From the NCBI RefSeq assembly GCF_000801105.2, contig NC_079517.1, positions 3,782,001 to 3,846,000 of the forward strand: a stretch of 64,000 nt of DNA, read 5' to 3'. This DNA is from Raphanus sativus. Taxonomy: Eukaryota; Streptophyta; Magnoliopsida; Brassicales; Brassicaceae. Under the pieces are notes generated by a model, which had not been told where the DNA came from, ran no database searches, and was given only the letters and a program-made list of their open reading frames with translations. Made by a program: the position numbers and the translations under genes. This document shows, one piece after another, positions 49,286-63,950 of the stretch. Numbering within the stretch: position 1 is the first letter of the stretch; every line of letters starts with the position of its first letter.

Positions 49286-50444
49286 TAGAGTACATGGTAG
49301 AATTTGGATGATTGTTATATGCATATTTTTGGTGAAATAATTTATCCTCTAATTTTGATGATGAATGACGAGCAGTGATAACATTTTAGATGTAATGGGC
49401 AAAAAAATCAGTGTCAAAAGTAAAATAATGGAAACTATATAGTCCACCGACAGATAGTGGTAGCAGTTCACCATTTCCTTCAAATAAAAAGAGTCCACGT
49501 AACTGAACAAATTTAAATTTATGTGTCAGTGCAGGTTTAAAAAATAAAAATTGAGTGAGTGTAGATATGGAGTAATTGATTAGGGATGTAAACGACTCTA
49601 ATTAGAATAGCTATTTTTCTTCAGAGAGAGTAAATCCCAAGTCAATAATTATTTCAACGCCTCATTGGCAATGCTGCTCTGGTTTCAATCCCACAGTAAA
49701 TAAATTAGAGGAAAAGAAAAGAATAAGGAAGAAGATAGAGACTGATCTTTGTGAGAATCAAGAAGGCGGCCGGCCTAATAAGCTAGATAAACAACTCAAA
49801 TGTCAAGAAGAAAAAGGATTTAGAGATACACAACACAAGTCTTCGATTTACTTTTTTTTTTCTTTGGCTCTTGGATCATCCAAGTTGGATGAACCTTACG
49901 AAACGGTTTGATCTCTTGCCATACAGAACATGCAATAGAAATCTCCTTTCAAAAAACTACTGTCTGTAAACCGTACTACTCTTTTTTTTTCTTTAACGAG
50001 AATTAAGAAAATCATATCTTCCACAAATAGTTTACAAAAGATGAGCATTCACGTCAAATATTTATGTTATTAAGCTGTGATGATGTATTCTCAAAATACA
50101 TGTCACTGTTTTTCATATAATATGACAGAACATCATGGTTCTTCAGATACAGAGAAAGAGAACATAGAGAATCGGATACGCACAATGCAAAAGATCAAAG
50201 AACAAACTAAAACTTATATAATGTGATAATCTGTTTGATGCGAAACTAAAATATTTCGTATTATCTGAAATGATTTCAATCCAACCTTCTTTCTTTGCAG
50301 GCCGTTGGTTGATTTTCTTCTTTTGAGATTCTTCCTTTAGGTTTAAGAAAGCTATACAAAATAGGAAAATATCAAATACAAAATTATATTTATTGATTCA
50401 CTGAGACAAATCTAGTATATAGTTTAAATTAAAAAAAAAACAGT
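49286..50444. other. Intergenic region, 3' of the receptor-like protein gene
   Basis: No gene seen. It presumably contains the 3' untranslated region of the split RLP gene near 50300-50444. Confidence 0.3.
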
Positions 50445-52397
50445 TTAGAAGATTACCTCAATAACAACACGTGGTGTTATGCTTCTGCGTTTGGTTCGGC
50501 CAGAAGAGTTTGTAAACCACTCTGGTTTGTAGGAAACCACTATGTATCCCATCGTGAGTCCAAATGCAATACCAGGTACGAAAGCAATTGCAGCTGCTAT
50601 CCAACTTATCATCCCCTCTTGGCCATCTTCTTCTTCCTTTTCCTTTGACGTTTCAGACTGTTGTGATGTTTTCCCGTGGATATCTACACAAGCTCGAACA
50701 AGCGAAGGGCCATAAAGTCCCGGGTTGTCCTTGAAAGAACTGCAAGGCTGCGTTTGAAACTGGGTGCCCCCTGGTACTAGACCCACAAGCTGGTTATGAG
50801 AGAAGTTCATGTAAGCAAGGTACGAGAGGTTCCCTAGCTCTTGAGGGATTTCTCCCGTGAGCTTGTTTCTGGAAAGGTCCAGTGACTCGAGAGACGAGAG
50901 GTTCCCCATAGATGATGGGATGTGACCCGCGAATGCATTTCCTGATAAGTTGAGGACGTGAAGCTCTTTCAACAAACCGATGGACGGTGGAATCACTCCT
51001 TCGAATTCGTTCTCCGAAAAGTCTAGCGCGGTGTAGATATATAAGATACGTACCAGCTCCATCTCTACGCCTTTGTTCATCAAAACCACTGAATCAGAAT
51101 AATAGGTTGTACCCAAGTAATAGGCTGTACCCATGTACGTTCCGTAAGATTGATCTCCATCTTTGCCAATAGAGTGCATTGCTGTCCAATTCACAAAGAA
51201 GTCCGCTGGCAACACTCCGCTGAAGCGATTATACGATATATCGATGATCCGCAGTTTAGGAAACCGAGTTTGATGTATCGGTCCGTGGAGTGCATTGGAG
51301 CGAAGGACGAGAACTTGTAGCTCGGGGAGAGAACTCAACCAGGATGGAAACGTGTCGTTGAATCTGTTGCTTTCCACATTCAATACTTCGAGAGAAGAAC
51401 TATTGATCAAAGATCTCGGAAGCTTTCCCACCAGTTTGTTATGACCGATGTCAAACGACTTTAGAGACTCGGATACAATGATCTCTGGAAGACGTCCACT
51501 GAGACGGTTTTGTCTAAGATTTAGAGCTTCGAGAGAACTACTGAACTTTCCGATACAAGGCGGGAATGAACCGTTGAATTTGTTGTTGGATAAATCGAGA
51601 ATGGTGAGATAGCGCAGCTCGCATATGAAACTGGGGATTCCGCCCGTGAAATTGTTGTTGGCACCGGACAAGTAATTCATAGAAGATGGTTGCTCGAGCT
51701 TTGTTGGACTTTCGAAACTGACGAAAGTGTTGTTGGAAAGATCTAGGTACTCTAGACCCCATAACCATCCAGGGACTTGACCTTTGATTTTGTTGTTTGA
51801 AACGTCTAGTACCAACATGTTGTGTTGGGTTCGCAGGAGCTCCAGAAACTCGACGGTGATTCCGCATCCTGACAAGTACAGCTCCCTTAATAACGAATGA
51901 TCTGAAACTGAGCTTCTCTTTTCATACGTAACGTGGTTTCCCGTGAGATTCAGTGAATATAGTGATTTCAAATGTGGTAAGATAGCATTCAAGTCAATCG
52001 TAGTGGTGGTGTTCAAATCGGAGATGTCGAGGTTTACGAGTGACTTGAGATTCCAGAAAATGCTAAGGTCAACTGATGAGCCTTGGGTGTTGAGATGCGA
52101 AAGGTCAAGTGTATAAAGGTTGACTAATTTGGAGATGGATCTGGGAATTGATCCCACGAAGTCGTTATTGCCAAGACGTAAAACCTTTATCTCCGATGAT
52201 AATAAAGATACATTCCCAAACTCAAGAGTACCGTTTAGTTGGTTATCTTCCGAAAAAACGTAAGTCAGGGAAGGGATGCTAAAAAGGGAAGAAGGAAGAG
52301 TTCCGATAAAAGCGTTGCGAGTTATATAAAAGTACTCCAAGTTGGAAAGTGAGCTTATGTTAGGTGGAAGCATGCCTGTGAACTGGTTATCAGCGAG
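50445..52397 (-). pseudogene. Receptor-like protein (LRR-RLP), C-terminal 650 residues
   Basis: Open for 650 codons from the insertion site at 52397 to the stop. It holds the bulk of the LRR ectodomain (repeats of the LxxLxLSxNxFxGxIP type), the island region around YYLGTTYYSDSVVLMNKGVE, the last LRRs (LDLSRNKLTGEIPQELGN), the C3 region PGGTQFQTQPCSSFKDNPGL, an acidic juxtamembrane stretch (SKEKEEEDGQEG), one membrane span with GxxxG motifs (FVPGIAFGLTMGYIVV), and a short basic tail without a kinase. RLPs act at the plasma membrane with SOBIR1/BAK1 in immunity or development. The N-terminal part lies beyond the transposon at 54080-54856. No other lesion was seen, so the disruption may be recent. 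A protein starting at an internal Met (52403 region) would lack a signal peptide. Confidence 0.9.
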
Positions 52398-53129
52398 TAA
52401 GAGCATCATTATCCCAAAACTCCTTAAGGATCTCTTAATTAATTTTTAATACTTTTTAAAGTGTAAAAATGAGTTAAAAGACTTAGTTAAGAGATTTGAA
52501 CATTCATGTGCTTTATTGCAAGTCTCTTAATTATAAGTTTTTGAGAAAAATTCAAAATTCATGAAGTACCCTTTTCATTCATAAGAACAATCTCTCCACA
52601 TCTTGTCTCTAAACCATTAGCTCTTGCAAAACTCTTTGGAATATACTGGAAATTCATTACAATAGAGCACGGTTTTGATCAAAATCAGACCCTTTAAATG
52701 AGAGCTTTTGGTTAAAAAATGAGGAGTAGATACCAGCATGTCATATCGCAGGCTTGAAGGCGTGACATTAGCCACATAACAAGATGGATCTAGTGTACAA
52801 GACTCTGCTTCTCTTTTTGTATTCTTTTTCACTTTCTTCTTGCTTTGAATCTTTATGGATCATCCACACAAGCTATCGCTGGAACTTAAATTCTCTATGG
52901 ACTTTCTCTCCTTGGCAAACAACACTGATCCCACATGATACAATAATTAGAAACTCTGTAAAATGGTATTAAAGTTTACTTCGCAGGTTTGAAGTCCATG
53001 TCTTTGCCATTTTTAGAAGGTAGATAACTAACTATACATAGCAATCCAAGAAGAGTGAAAGAGAAGGTACCTCGAAGTTTTTCATGAACGTTGTTGTTCT
53101 GTGTCGTTGCTGGACTCGGACTAAAAAAG

Positions 53130-53515
53130 CTAAAGCTTGGCATAGATATCTTCAACCTAATCAACTCACGCTCCACTTGCGGCTCATTCGAGATATCTTC
53201 AACCTAATCATCAAGTCAAATAGTCAATTAAGAGACACTATTGATGATGTAGAAACTGATGAGTGTGATGTAGAGAAAAAGTAAACAACCTTGAGAACAT
53301 TAACAAGCTTATGAAGCTGCTAAATGACCTGCTGAAGCACCCTTTCAGTTTCAGAGACAACAATGGTGAACAAAGCCTTGTTTCTGTTGAGACCAAACAC
53401 AAGAGACTCGACATTGTATCCTCTCCTCGCAAAGACTCCTGCAATCCTATTAATCATCCCGCTCTCGTCTCTAATGAACGCCGAGATCGTGTGCTTCCTC
53501 ACCCTGTCCAAAGTA
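53130..53515 (-). pseudogene. Captured fragment of the acetolactate synthase regulatory (small) subunit gene
   Basis: On the minus strand about 60 codons read as the first ACT domain of the plant ALS regulatory subunit: [20 protein letters not shown], then [33 protein letters not shown] and LQQVI. The codon after LQQVI is TAG where the family has GAG. QLHKLVNVLKV follows, then an intron-like interval, then a second segment DISNEPQVEREL (about 53195-53160). The rest of the roughly 490-residue protein is missing. The intact protein binds branched-chain amino acids and regulates the plastid enzyme. This piece has no start, transit peptide or second repeat and is non-functional. Retained intron boundaries suggest DNA-level capture. 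Confidence 0.85.
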
Positions 53516-53519
53516 AGGT

Positions 53520-53830
53520 ATCATGTTACAATCATATCCAATGATCAGGAAACACATAAAGATACAAACTTTACAATCATATCCAGTGACAGATAAAGAT
53601 GTAAGCTTTTTAAACATTGTTCTTTCACTGTACTTTGATTCTGGAATTGGGGGAGAAGCATCTGTGAAGGGAGCGTCAGAGATCCTCTTGTCTATGCTTC
53701 TAATGATCCTCTCTGTTCTATGAGAGCTGGGGAAGAATTGGAGCAGGGCGATCTTATGCTGCGAAGGGATGGGGGAGAGCACTTCCTTGAACCACCGGTC
53801 ACGTTCATATCAACCAGACAACAAGAAAAC
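53520..53830 (-). pseudogene. Unidentified exon-like segment inside the element
   Basis: An open stretch on the minus strand reads ERDRWFKEVLSPIPSQHKIA, then LLQFFPSSHRTERIIRSIDK and RISDAPFTDASPPIPESKYS. Composition and codon use look like a real plant protein rather than random AT-rich DNA. I do not recognise the family, and it is not part of the ALS subunit as I know it. It may be a second captured host fragment. Confidence 0.45.
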
Positions 53831-54079
53831 AACACAAGGATTTGATCTTCAATTGATTCAGGATCCTACAAGAAACGCAAAGATGAACATCGATGAGATT
53901 GCTTCAACTCTCTCTCTCTTCTCAAAGAGATGAACGCCCAAAAGGCAACACGTGTGCAAAAGACCGTCTTTTATAACTCCTGAATAAGAAACGTTCTTTC
54001 GCAATTAACCTATTTTTCTTTTTCTTTTAATGCTAATAATACGAAGAGACGGATGCAAGTGACCGCGATAAAGATGCTC

Positions 54080-54856
54080 TAATAGATCATACAATTTTGT
54101 TAGATTTAGTAATGTAACAGGAAAGTTACCACTGAGCTTGTTGTCATAAGCAGATAAGATGGTGAGATGTTTCAATCTGCCCAAAGAAGATGGGATTTTA
54201 CCCACGAATCTGTTTTCTGAGAGCTCGAGAGAGGTCAGACGTGAAAAATTTCCGAAAAATGATGGAACTTCACCAGAAAAATTGTTTTCTTCTATACTAA
54301 GATCGGTGAGATGATGAGAAAGGTTTTCAAGTGAGGATGGAATTTCACCAACCAAGTTGTTATAACTAAGTGTAAGATCATTGAGATACGAAAGATTTCC
54401 AAGTGAAGATGGGATTTCACCACTGAAAGCATTATTTGAAAGATCAAGAGTGGTAAGCTTAGAAAGATTTCCAAGCGAAGATGGAACGTTACCAATGAAA
54501 TGATTGTTTGAAAGGTCGAGAGTTGTTAAAAAAGGAAGGCTTTGAAACCCCAAAATAGTACTCTTGGAATTGAGCTGGCCATAGATGCAGTTGTCAGTAA
54601 GGTTCAGCTCAATCACATTCCCAAAAGTGGCATCACATCTGATACCATCCCAAGAATAACAATCGCTGTTATTCATCCATGACACCGTCCGGTCAAAGCA
54701 AGTCTTCTGAATCTGGAACTCCTTCAACTCCAGAATTGCTTCCCTTTGTTGAGGATGGCACAAGTGCCTAGCAGGAACCGCAAACTCATCACGAAATAAG
54801 AAGAGAAAACAAAAGGAAATAGGAATGAGACTTATTGGTTTCGTAGAGCCTTTCAT
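54080..54856 (-). pseudogene. Receptor-like protein (LRR-RLP), N-terminal 259 residues
   Basis: The start ATG at 54856 gives a hydrophobic signal peptide (ISLIPISFCFLFLF). This is followed by the N-terminal cap typical of RLPs (HLCHPQQREAILELKEF, a paired-Cys segment with SWMNNSDCYSWDGIRCD) and then about seven LRRs of the LTTLDLSNNHFIGNVPSSLG type with N-glycosylation sequons (NLS, NFS, NLT). It is interrupted after LLNLTKLYDL, where the element at 52401-54079 begins. Read-through into the element gives about 25 foreign residues and a stop near 54005, so a secreted truncated LRR protein is conceivable. Together with 50445-52397 the original protein had about 909 residues, normal for the family. 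Confidence 0.9.
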
Positions 54857-55442
54857 ATTTTTTACACAGAAAAATGGAAACTGTGATGAACATATTTGCA
54901 TGCCCGCCTTATCAGACTGTATACATAGTCTCTTCCCCCACCACAAAATTTTTCTCCGGTCTATTTTTTTTTTTTTTCGTATTACTTTTCTCCCTCTCGG
55001 TAACGACGAGTGTCGACGACTCACATGGTTGACTTGACAATTGATCCAATTTTGTTCGTATAGCTTGATTAAAAATCTGTACTTGTCCTAATTAAAAATC
55101 TGTATTTAGTCAATTTTCCAAGTTTTTGTCATAAAAAAAATTCTTAAAAAATATGACAAAATATTCTATTTAATAATTAAAAAAAATTATATTTTAGATA
55201 TATAAATGCATATAAATAAAAAATATATATAAAAATTAAAATAAAATAATTTTTTTTTTTGAATTATATGTTTTCAAAAATCGATTTTATATCTTTCTTT
55301 TTCAATATTTTTTAAAAAATTCAAAAATGTTTTTGAGACTATTTTGAATTTCTTTATTTTCATTTTTTTTATAAGATTTAAAACTCTAATATTAAAACAT
55401 TGATCCCTTATCTAAATCCTAAGATCTAGATTAGTTAATATA
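54857..55442. other. Promoter side of the split RLP gene
   Basis: AT-rich, no element recognised. Confidence 0.3.
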
Positions 55443-56220
55443 TCTATATTATTAAAACAGAAGTACCAATTTAAAAATACCCTTAGTTTTCAAAGTTAAT
55501 TACACTTCCATGCCACTGAAATTAAATTGTATTTCCTATTTTAGTGGTTGTCTTTTTCAGTTACATTAATGTGTTTCTTTTTCTTTCCTAATTTAATGTT
55601 TGTTTTTTTCAGTTAGATTAATGTGTTTTTTTTCTTTACTATTTTAATGTTTGTTTTTTTTAGATTAATGTATTTTTTTTTCTTTCGAAAAATGTTATTT
55701 TAAATTTGTTTTCTTGTCAACTTAAAGTTGTCTAAACTATTTAAAATATAAAAAATAGTCAAAAGTAAACATAAAGTAGATAAACAATAATCAAAACATC
55801 AAAAATATTTAAAATATATATTTATCCTTCATCCAAATATTGAAGTTCAACCTGTTTTTTATTTTTAATTTAAGTATTTTGGGTTACATTAATCAAATAT
55901 ATATGTTATGAGAAATTTATAATATATAAATTTTGAAAATTTCAAAAATAATTCAAATGGGTTATCCGTATCCGAACCGAGCCACAAAGACCCAAATCAA
56001 ACCGAAACCAAAATTGATAAATATTCGAATGTTTCTAAAATCTTTAAACTCGGGAATCTCAAACTCAAATGGATGTTAACCGAATCAGTGAGTATCCAAA
56101 TACGCATCCCTAAAATAGTCAATATAAAACGATCAGATATTACAAATACATCATTTAGTATTAATAAATAAAATTAAAACAAAAATTAATATCCGTGCGG
56201 TCGCACGGGTCAAAATCTAG
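55443..56220 (+). mobile_element. Non-autonomous Helitron (778 bp)
   Basis: It starts TCTATATTATTAAAACAGAA after a host A and ends with the hairpin CCGTGCGGTCGCACGG, then GTCAAAATCTAG. The inner part (55740-56120), with TCCGAACCGA and ACCCAAATC motifs, parallels the Helitron at 11221-12243 in opposite orientation. Confidence 0.85.
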
Positions 56221-57579
56221 TATATTCTATTAAAATAGAAGTACACTTTAAAAATAACCCTGAGTTTTAGTGTTATTTACAATGATATGCCACTGAGCAT
56301 TTAGTTAATCTTCCTATATTAATGCTTGTCTTTTTAAGTTATTTAATGTGTGTTTCCTAAAAATTATTTGTTTTTTTGTTTAATTAATGTATTTCCAAAA
56401 TCAAATTCTATTTAATGTGTGTTACCTTTTATGATTTTTTGTCTTTTCTGTTTGATTAATACATTTCTAAAATCGAATTCGAAATGAAAAAAATTGGCAA
56501 CAATAATTAATAAACCTAACTTATATTATTATTTATCATTTCTAAACATACGGACATATATAAATAATATATGTGTGTGTGTTTAGAAATAATAAATAAA
56601 CATAGCTTTAAATATTTAATGAACAATATTATTTTTAAATATCTATATTTTTATTATTTATTAGTAATAAGTAAAAATAAAAGTCACAGTAAAATAATCA
56701 TTTATATAATATATAAATATATGATGTCACATATATTTTTCATATAAATAATACCACAATGTAAGTTCAGTATAATAAATGTTGAAAATATAAAGTATAT
56801 AACACCATATATTTTAAATAATATATACCACAATTTTATTTATCATAAATTTTGATCCATAAAAAAATACATTTGTACGGATATATTGTGTCATATTATA
56901 AAAGTATGGATTATACCATTGATGGGTTATAAAACAAAATAAAATTACTCAATATAAATTATAAAATATTATGTTTAAAAATGTCATATAAACAATTATT
57001 TAATCGGATAAATTTAAAAAATATATATTATCACTTATACAAATAAAATACTTATTACAAATTTAGATCACATTCCTAGCTTTTTTTAACTAATTCAAAT
57101 TTTCAAAAAAATCTATACTTTTTGGAAATTTTGCTAACGTGATTTAAAATATTTTCACAGTGCATACACCTTCTCTATTTTTAAAACTATTGATACAACT
57201 ATACAAATTGAATATCCTATGGAATAAATTGTCTATAATATTATATTTTCTTACAAATGTTATAACTAATGTATCAATTTTTGATATCATACTAACTCCT
57301 ATTTGTATATGTTTTTACTTTTAATTCAGAAATTTATTTTTAGATATTTTATACATAAATGTAATTATACAAATGTTTGATTTGTTTATATAATATCCAA
57401 TAAATATTGGTCATATAATTTAGTGTAGAACGCAAAAAAATATTTGATGTAATTAAGCACATTATTATTTTAAATATATTATATTAGTACACACATTACA
57501 AACCATGTATAATATTTAATATAAACAAAGAAAAAAAATGAAAATTGATACCCGCTCGGTCGAGCGGGTCAAAATCTAG
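56221..57579 (+). mobile_element. Second Helitron (about 1.36 kb) abutting the first
   Basis: Its 5' end TATATTCTATTAAAATAGAA aligns with other Helitron starts here, with the second base changed, and follows directly on the previous element's CTAG. The 3' end is the hairpin CCCGCTCGGTCGAGCGGG followed by TCAAAATCTAG and T. The body is AT-rich and non-coding. Confidence 0.8.
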
Positions 57580-61052
<3,473 letters not shown>

Positions 61053-61581
61053 ATTTTCCCATTCATCATTGTTTGTTGCTGTTTTAGTAGAACTATTTTG
61101 GTTTAATTCAAAATCACTACTGTAGTGCTGTTGCTATGTTAAGACTTTCATATTTGCATGTTTTTACTCCAAAGTCTTGAAATAAGGTGATGAATAAGAA
61201 AAAGGACACAGAACTGTGTTTTTGTTTGTTTGGTTCTTCTGAGTTACTGCAAGTACAAAGGGTACCACCAAACACAAAAGAGTGTACACCAAACTTAAAA
61301 AAGCTAAATCAAATTTATTAGAAACCCAACAAAATTTCACTAATAATCCAACAAAATCTGCTGTTGAAGAATTACAGGAAGCATCTGAATTACAAAAAAA
61401 AAAAAAAAAATTGAGGGAAAGAGCAGTCATCAATGGATGTCAAGGATGGCCTTTGAGCTCACTTAATCTGTTTAGGTTTCATCACACCCACACAAACACA
61501 CAAGAATAAAGAAGGTCTCAGGTCGTAAGGAACTCAAAAGATGAAAAAAATAACTAAAGAGCAAGTTGTAAAAAAAAAGGG
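61053..61581. other. Convergent 3' regions of LYSA2 and the ceramidase-like gene
   Basis: Probably holds both 3' untranslated regions. There is a poly-A run at about 61395-61410. No additional gene. Confidence 0.4.
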
Positions 61582-62827
61582 TTACCTCTGAAACCGAATG
61601 CTTCTATACAAAAGCATAACGGAAAGTAAAAGCATAGACAATGCTGAACACAAATGTCCCAGTGAATGGCCACTGATGATATATCCATTCGCATTGTATA
61701 TCTTGCTGTCTGCAAGTCCTTCGATCTTGGAAACAGAGTGAGCCGCTGCATTCACAAAGAATCAGGTAATCAGAAGAGAGCCGGTTCTTTAACAAAGACA
61801 ACCTCAAAAAGTGTTTTTTTAGTTAACAACCTGTTGCCAAGAGCCAGAACCTAGAGTGAGTATACTTGGGAGGTAACAAAACGGTCATGATGGGAATGGC
61901 CAGGCAGGGAATCAACTGGAACGTCATGCATAACCGGAGATCATTAAACACTCTGCCATCAACTAAGACAACATATAATAACTTCAATCTGAACCTGCCT
62001 TAAAAATCATGAAAAAGATATATATAATATAAGAAAGTAATGGTTTTTTCCTGTTGATGATGTTACCTGGCGTAAGCAACGCTGAGAAATGAAATGAACA
62101 GAAGCAAGACGAGGCAACTCAATCCTACTTTCTCCCCCGCTCTCTCGACCAAAAAACTAGAGAAAAGCGAGGAATACGCAATCAATATCTGCAAAGTAGC
62201 GTGTCACTAATCAAGAAACAGCTGTTCATAACCAACCATTAAAGAAAAAAGAACGACTTAACCATTCAACAGACATAACCACAACAAATTTCCAGCCGAA
62301 ATCTCTAAGAAGATTCGTATAGGCATCTTTCTATTATTAGCTTCAAGACGTTTTCGTTTTGCAAAGTGTTTGTACAAACATGCCAAGAAGCAGCAGCTAT
62401 GCATAACTTTAAAGAAGACTAAAAAAAGAAGGTAATAAAGCAGAGTGATTGAAAAACGAACAGGCAAAGTGTCCCAGACGATTGTGTTGTCATCAGGTTT
62501 GAGATGGTAATAAGCAGAGCCAAAGGCCAAGCTTGAAACGCTTGCGTAGAACAGTGTCCATCCCCAGATCTCACCTTTCAAACTGCATTAAATTTACATA
62601 ATTGAGAAGCAATAAAAAAAAAACGAAGATGCTCAAATTTAGAAAGAAAAGAGAGAGAGAACCTGATATTAAAGAAGCTTCCTCCAACGCAAAGAACGAA
62701 ACCAAGAACACCAATAATAAGAAAAGGAAAGTTGGTCATCACATTTAATGTGTTTGGCACTCCTGTTCCTCAACCAAACACAAAAACACCTGTCTTTATT
62801 ACACACGCACATGCACATAGAGATAGA

Positions 62828-62876
<49 letters not shown>

Positions 62877-63047
62877 GAGAGTGATACCCATGAAATTGCG
62901 CTTGTCAGCGAAGACATGATGACGGAAAGAATGAAGAGGAACTTTGGGAGTGATGAACAATAAGATTAACCAACATATGAACAGCGATCCAACAACAATT
63001 CGATTCCTTTTCCATGTCCCGATCTGTTGATTCGTCAACCACACCAT
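61582..63047 (-). CDS. Alkaline (phyto)ceramidase-like membrane protein, 6 exons
   Basis: Exons 63047-62888, 62762-62663, 62582-62462, 62188-62067, 61952-61831 and 61745-61582 join to 262 residues. The protein is polytopic (about seven hydrophobic segments, first at about 19-33) and belongs to the CREST/alkaline ceramidase superfamily: an N-terminal NVMTNFPFLIIGV segment, GSAYYHLKPDD with His113, WDTLP, and the HxxxH pair in SGHSLGHLCSAL (His235, His239). These are the likely zinc ligands. Family members cleave ceramides in ER/Golgi membranes. Activity of this subclass (At5g11870 in A. thaliana) is not established. The donor of exon 3 is GTTCGT, a weaker site chosen because it alone keeps the frame into ILIAYSSLFSSF. 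The start follows a CT-rich leader. Confidence 0.88.
62832..62871. repeat. (GA)n microsatellite in intron 1 of the ceramidase-like gene
   Basis: A 40-bp pure GA run that begins about 16 bases inside the intron from the exon-1 donor (on the transcribed strand a CT run). Likely polymorphic between accessions. Confidence 0.95.
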
Positions 63048-63889
63048 CAAATTCTCTCTCTTTCTTTCTCTCTAAAGGTCCAACCTTTTTTTCTGTTTAC
63101 GGAAGTTTTATATAACTTCTTTTTCTCTCTGTCTCTTTCTGAGTCTGATTAATCTTCCAGGTTAAGAAAAAAAAAAGGGGTAAGATCTGCTGCTAAGTGT
63201 CGCTTTCCTTTTTCAAATTTTCGATTTGAACAACGTGCGGCGAATCTCTTTCTTTCTTTTTTTTTCCTTGATCCTGACGTGCTTGACGACGATCAATTTT
63301 CCTATTGTTTGTCGAAGTTGACGATGATGACCATCCGAAAACGTCGCCGTCTTAAATGTTTTCGGTGTAATTTGCAATTTAACTCCTTATGTTTCTAATA
63401 TATTATTATAAATCACTCAATATTTTGCGAAAACAATCTCTCTCCGAACAAATGTCTCTATGCTTTGTAGCAGTTTCTCCAACACACTCTCAAGTCAAGA
63501 TGCTGAATTTGTGTTTGGTAACAACGTTCGACTATTATTACAGTATTCCAAGTTTCCAACATATAGAACCCCTGAAAATAAAAAGACCATTCTATATATA
63601 GAAGACTCAACAGAATCTTGTACATTTTAAAATAATAATTATTTTATTTATTAGATATAAATGTCATAATTAATACCCCAATAGCCTATAATGCTTTTAT
63701 TTATAGATATTTTATTTTATTTATCACCGAATGCATGGGTTTTGTTTTATAAATCGAAAACTATCGAGGTACTAGTAAGAACATATAAAAATACCAGGGG
63801 AATAAATTGCAAATTTTAATCAATTGTGTAGACAGCAGAAGACTATAGTCGTCTCTCACTCATTATTTACAGAATGTATTGTACTCTTT
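63048..63889. other. Intergenic region, divergent promoters
   Basis: Lies between the minus-strand ceramidase-like gene and the gene beginning at the right edge. Contains CT-rich leader sequence at 63050-63150. No gene recognised. Confidence 0.35.
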
Positions 63890-63950
63890 TATATTTCGAA
63901 GAGAGAGAGAGAGAGAAGACGGAGAGAGCTGGAATCGTTTTTAATCGGAG
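63890..63950 (+). other. Possible first (untranslated) exon of the next gene
   Basis: A GA-rich leader ends AATCGGAG followed by GTAAAGC, a good splice donor. By recalled A. thaliana order the next gene would be the SCP1-like small phosphatase SSP5 (At5g11860). No coding sequence is visible before the window ends, so the identity is inference only. Confidence 0.35.

Larger units (their letters stand above)
52401..54079. mobile_element. PIF/Harbinger-like element (1679 bp) splitting the RLP gene and carrying host gene fragments
   Basis: The left end GAGCATCATTATC and the complement of the right end GAGCATCTTTATC are inverted repeats that stay partly similar for about 36 bases. The trinucleotide TAA flanks both sides (52398-52400 and 54080-54082), which is the Harbinger TSD. 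Taking out the element plus one TAA joins the two RLP halves in frame. The interior carries an acetolactate synthase small-subunit fragment and at least one more exon-like stretch (about 53640-53830). No transposase or Myb-like ORF is present, so it moved with help from elsewhere. Confidence 0.85.

Noticed and set aside
52784..52972. 62-codon plus-strand frame with a hydrophobic start inside the Harbinger element
   Set aside because: Could be mistaken for a small secreted protein, but no family match, and the surrounding sequence is captured or degenerate DNA.
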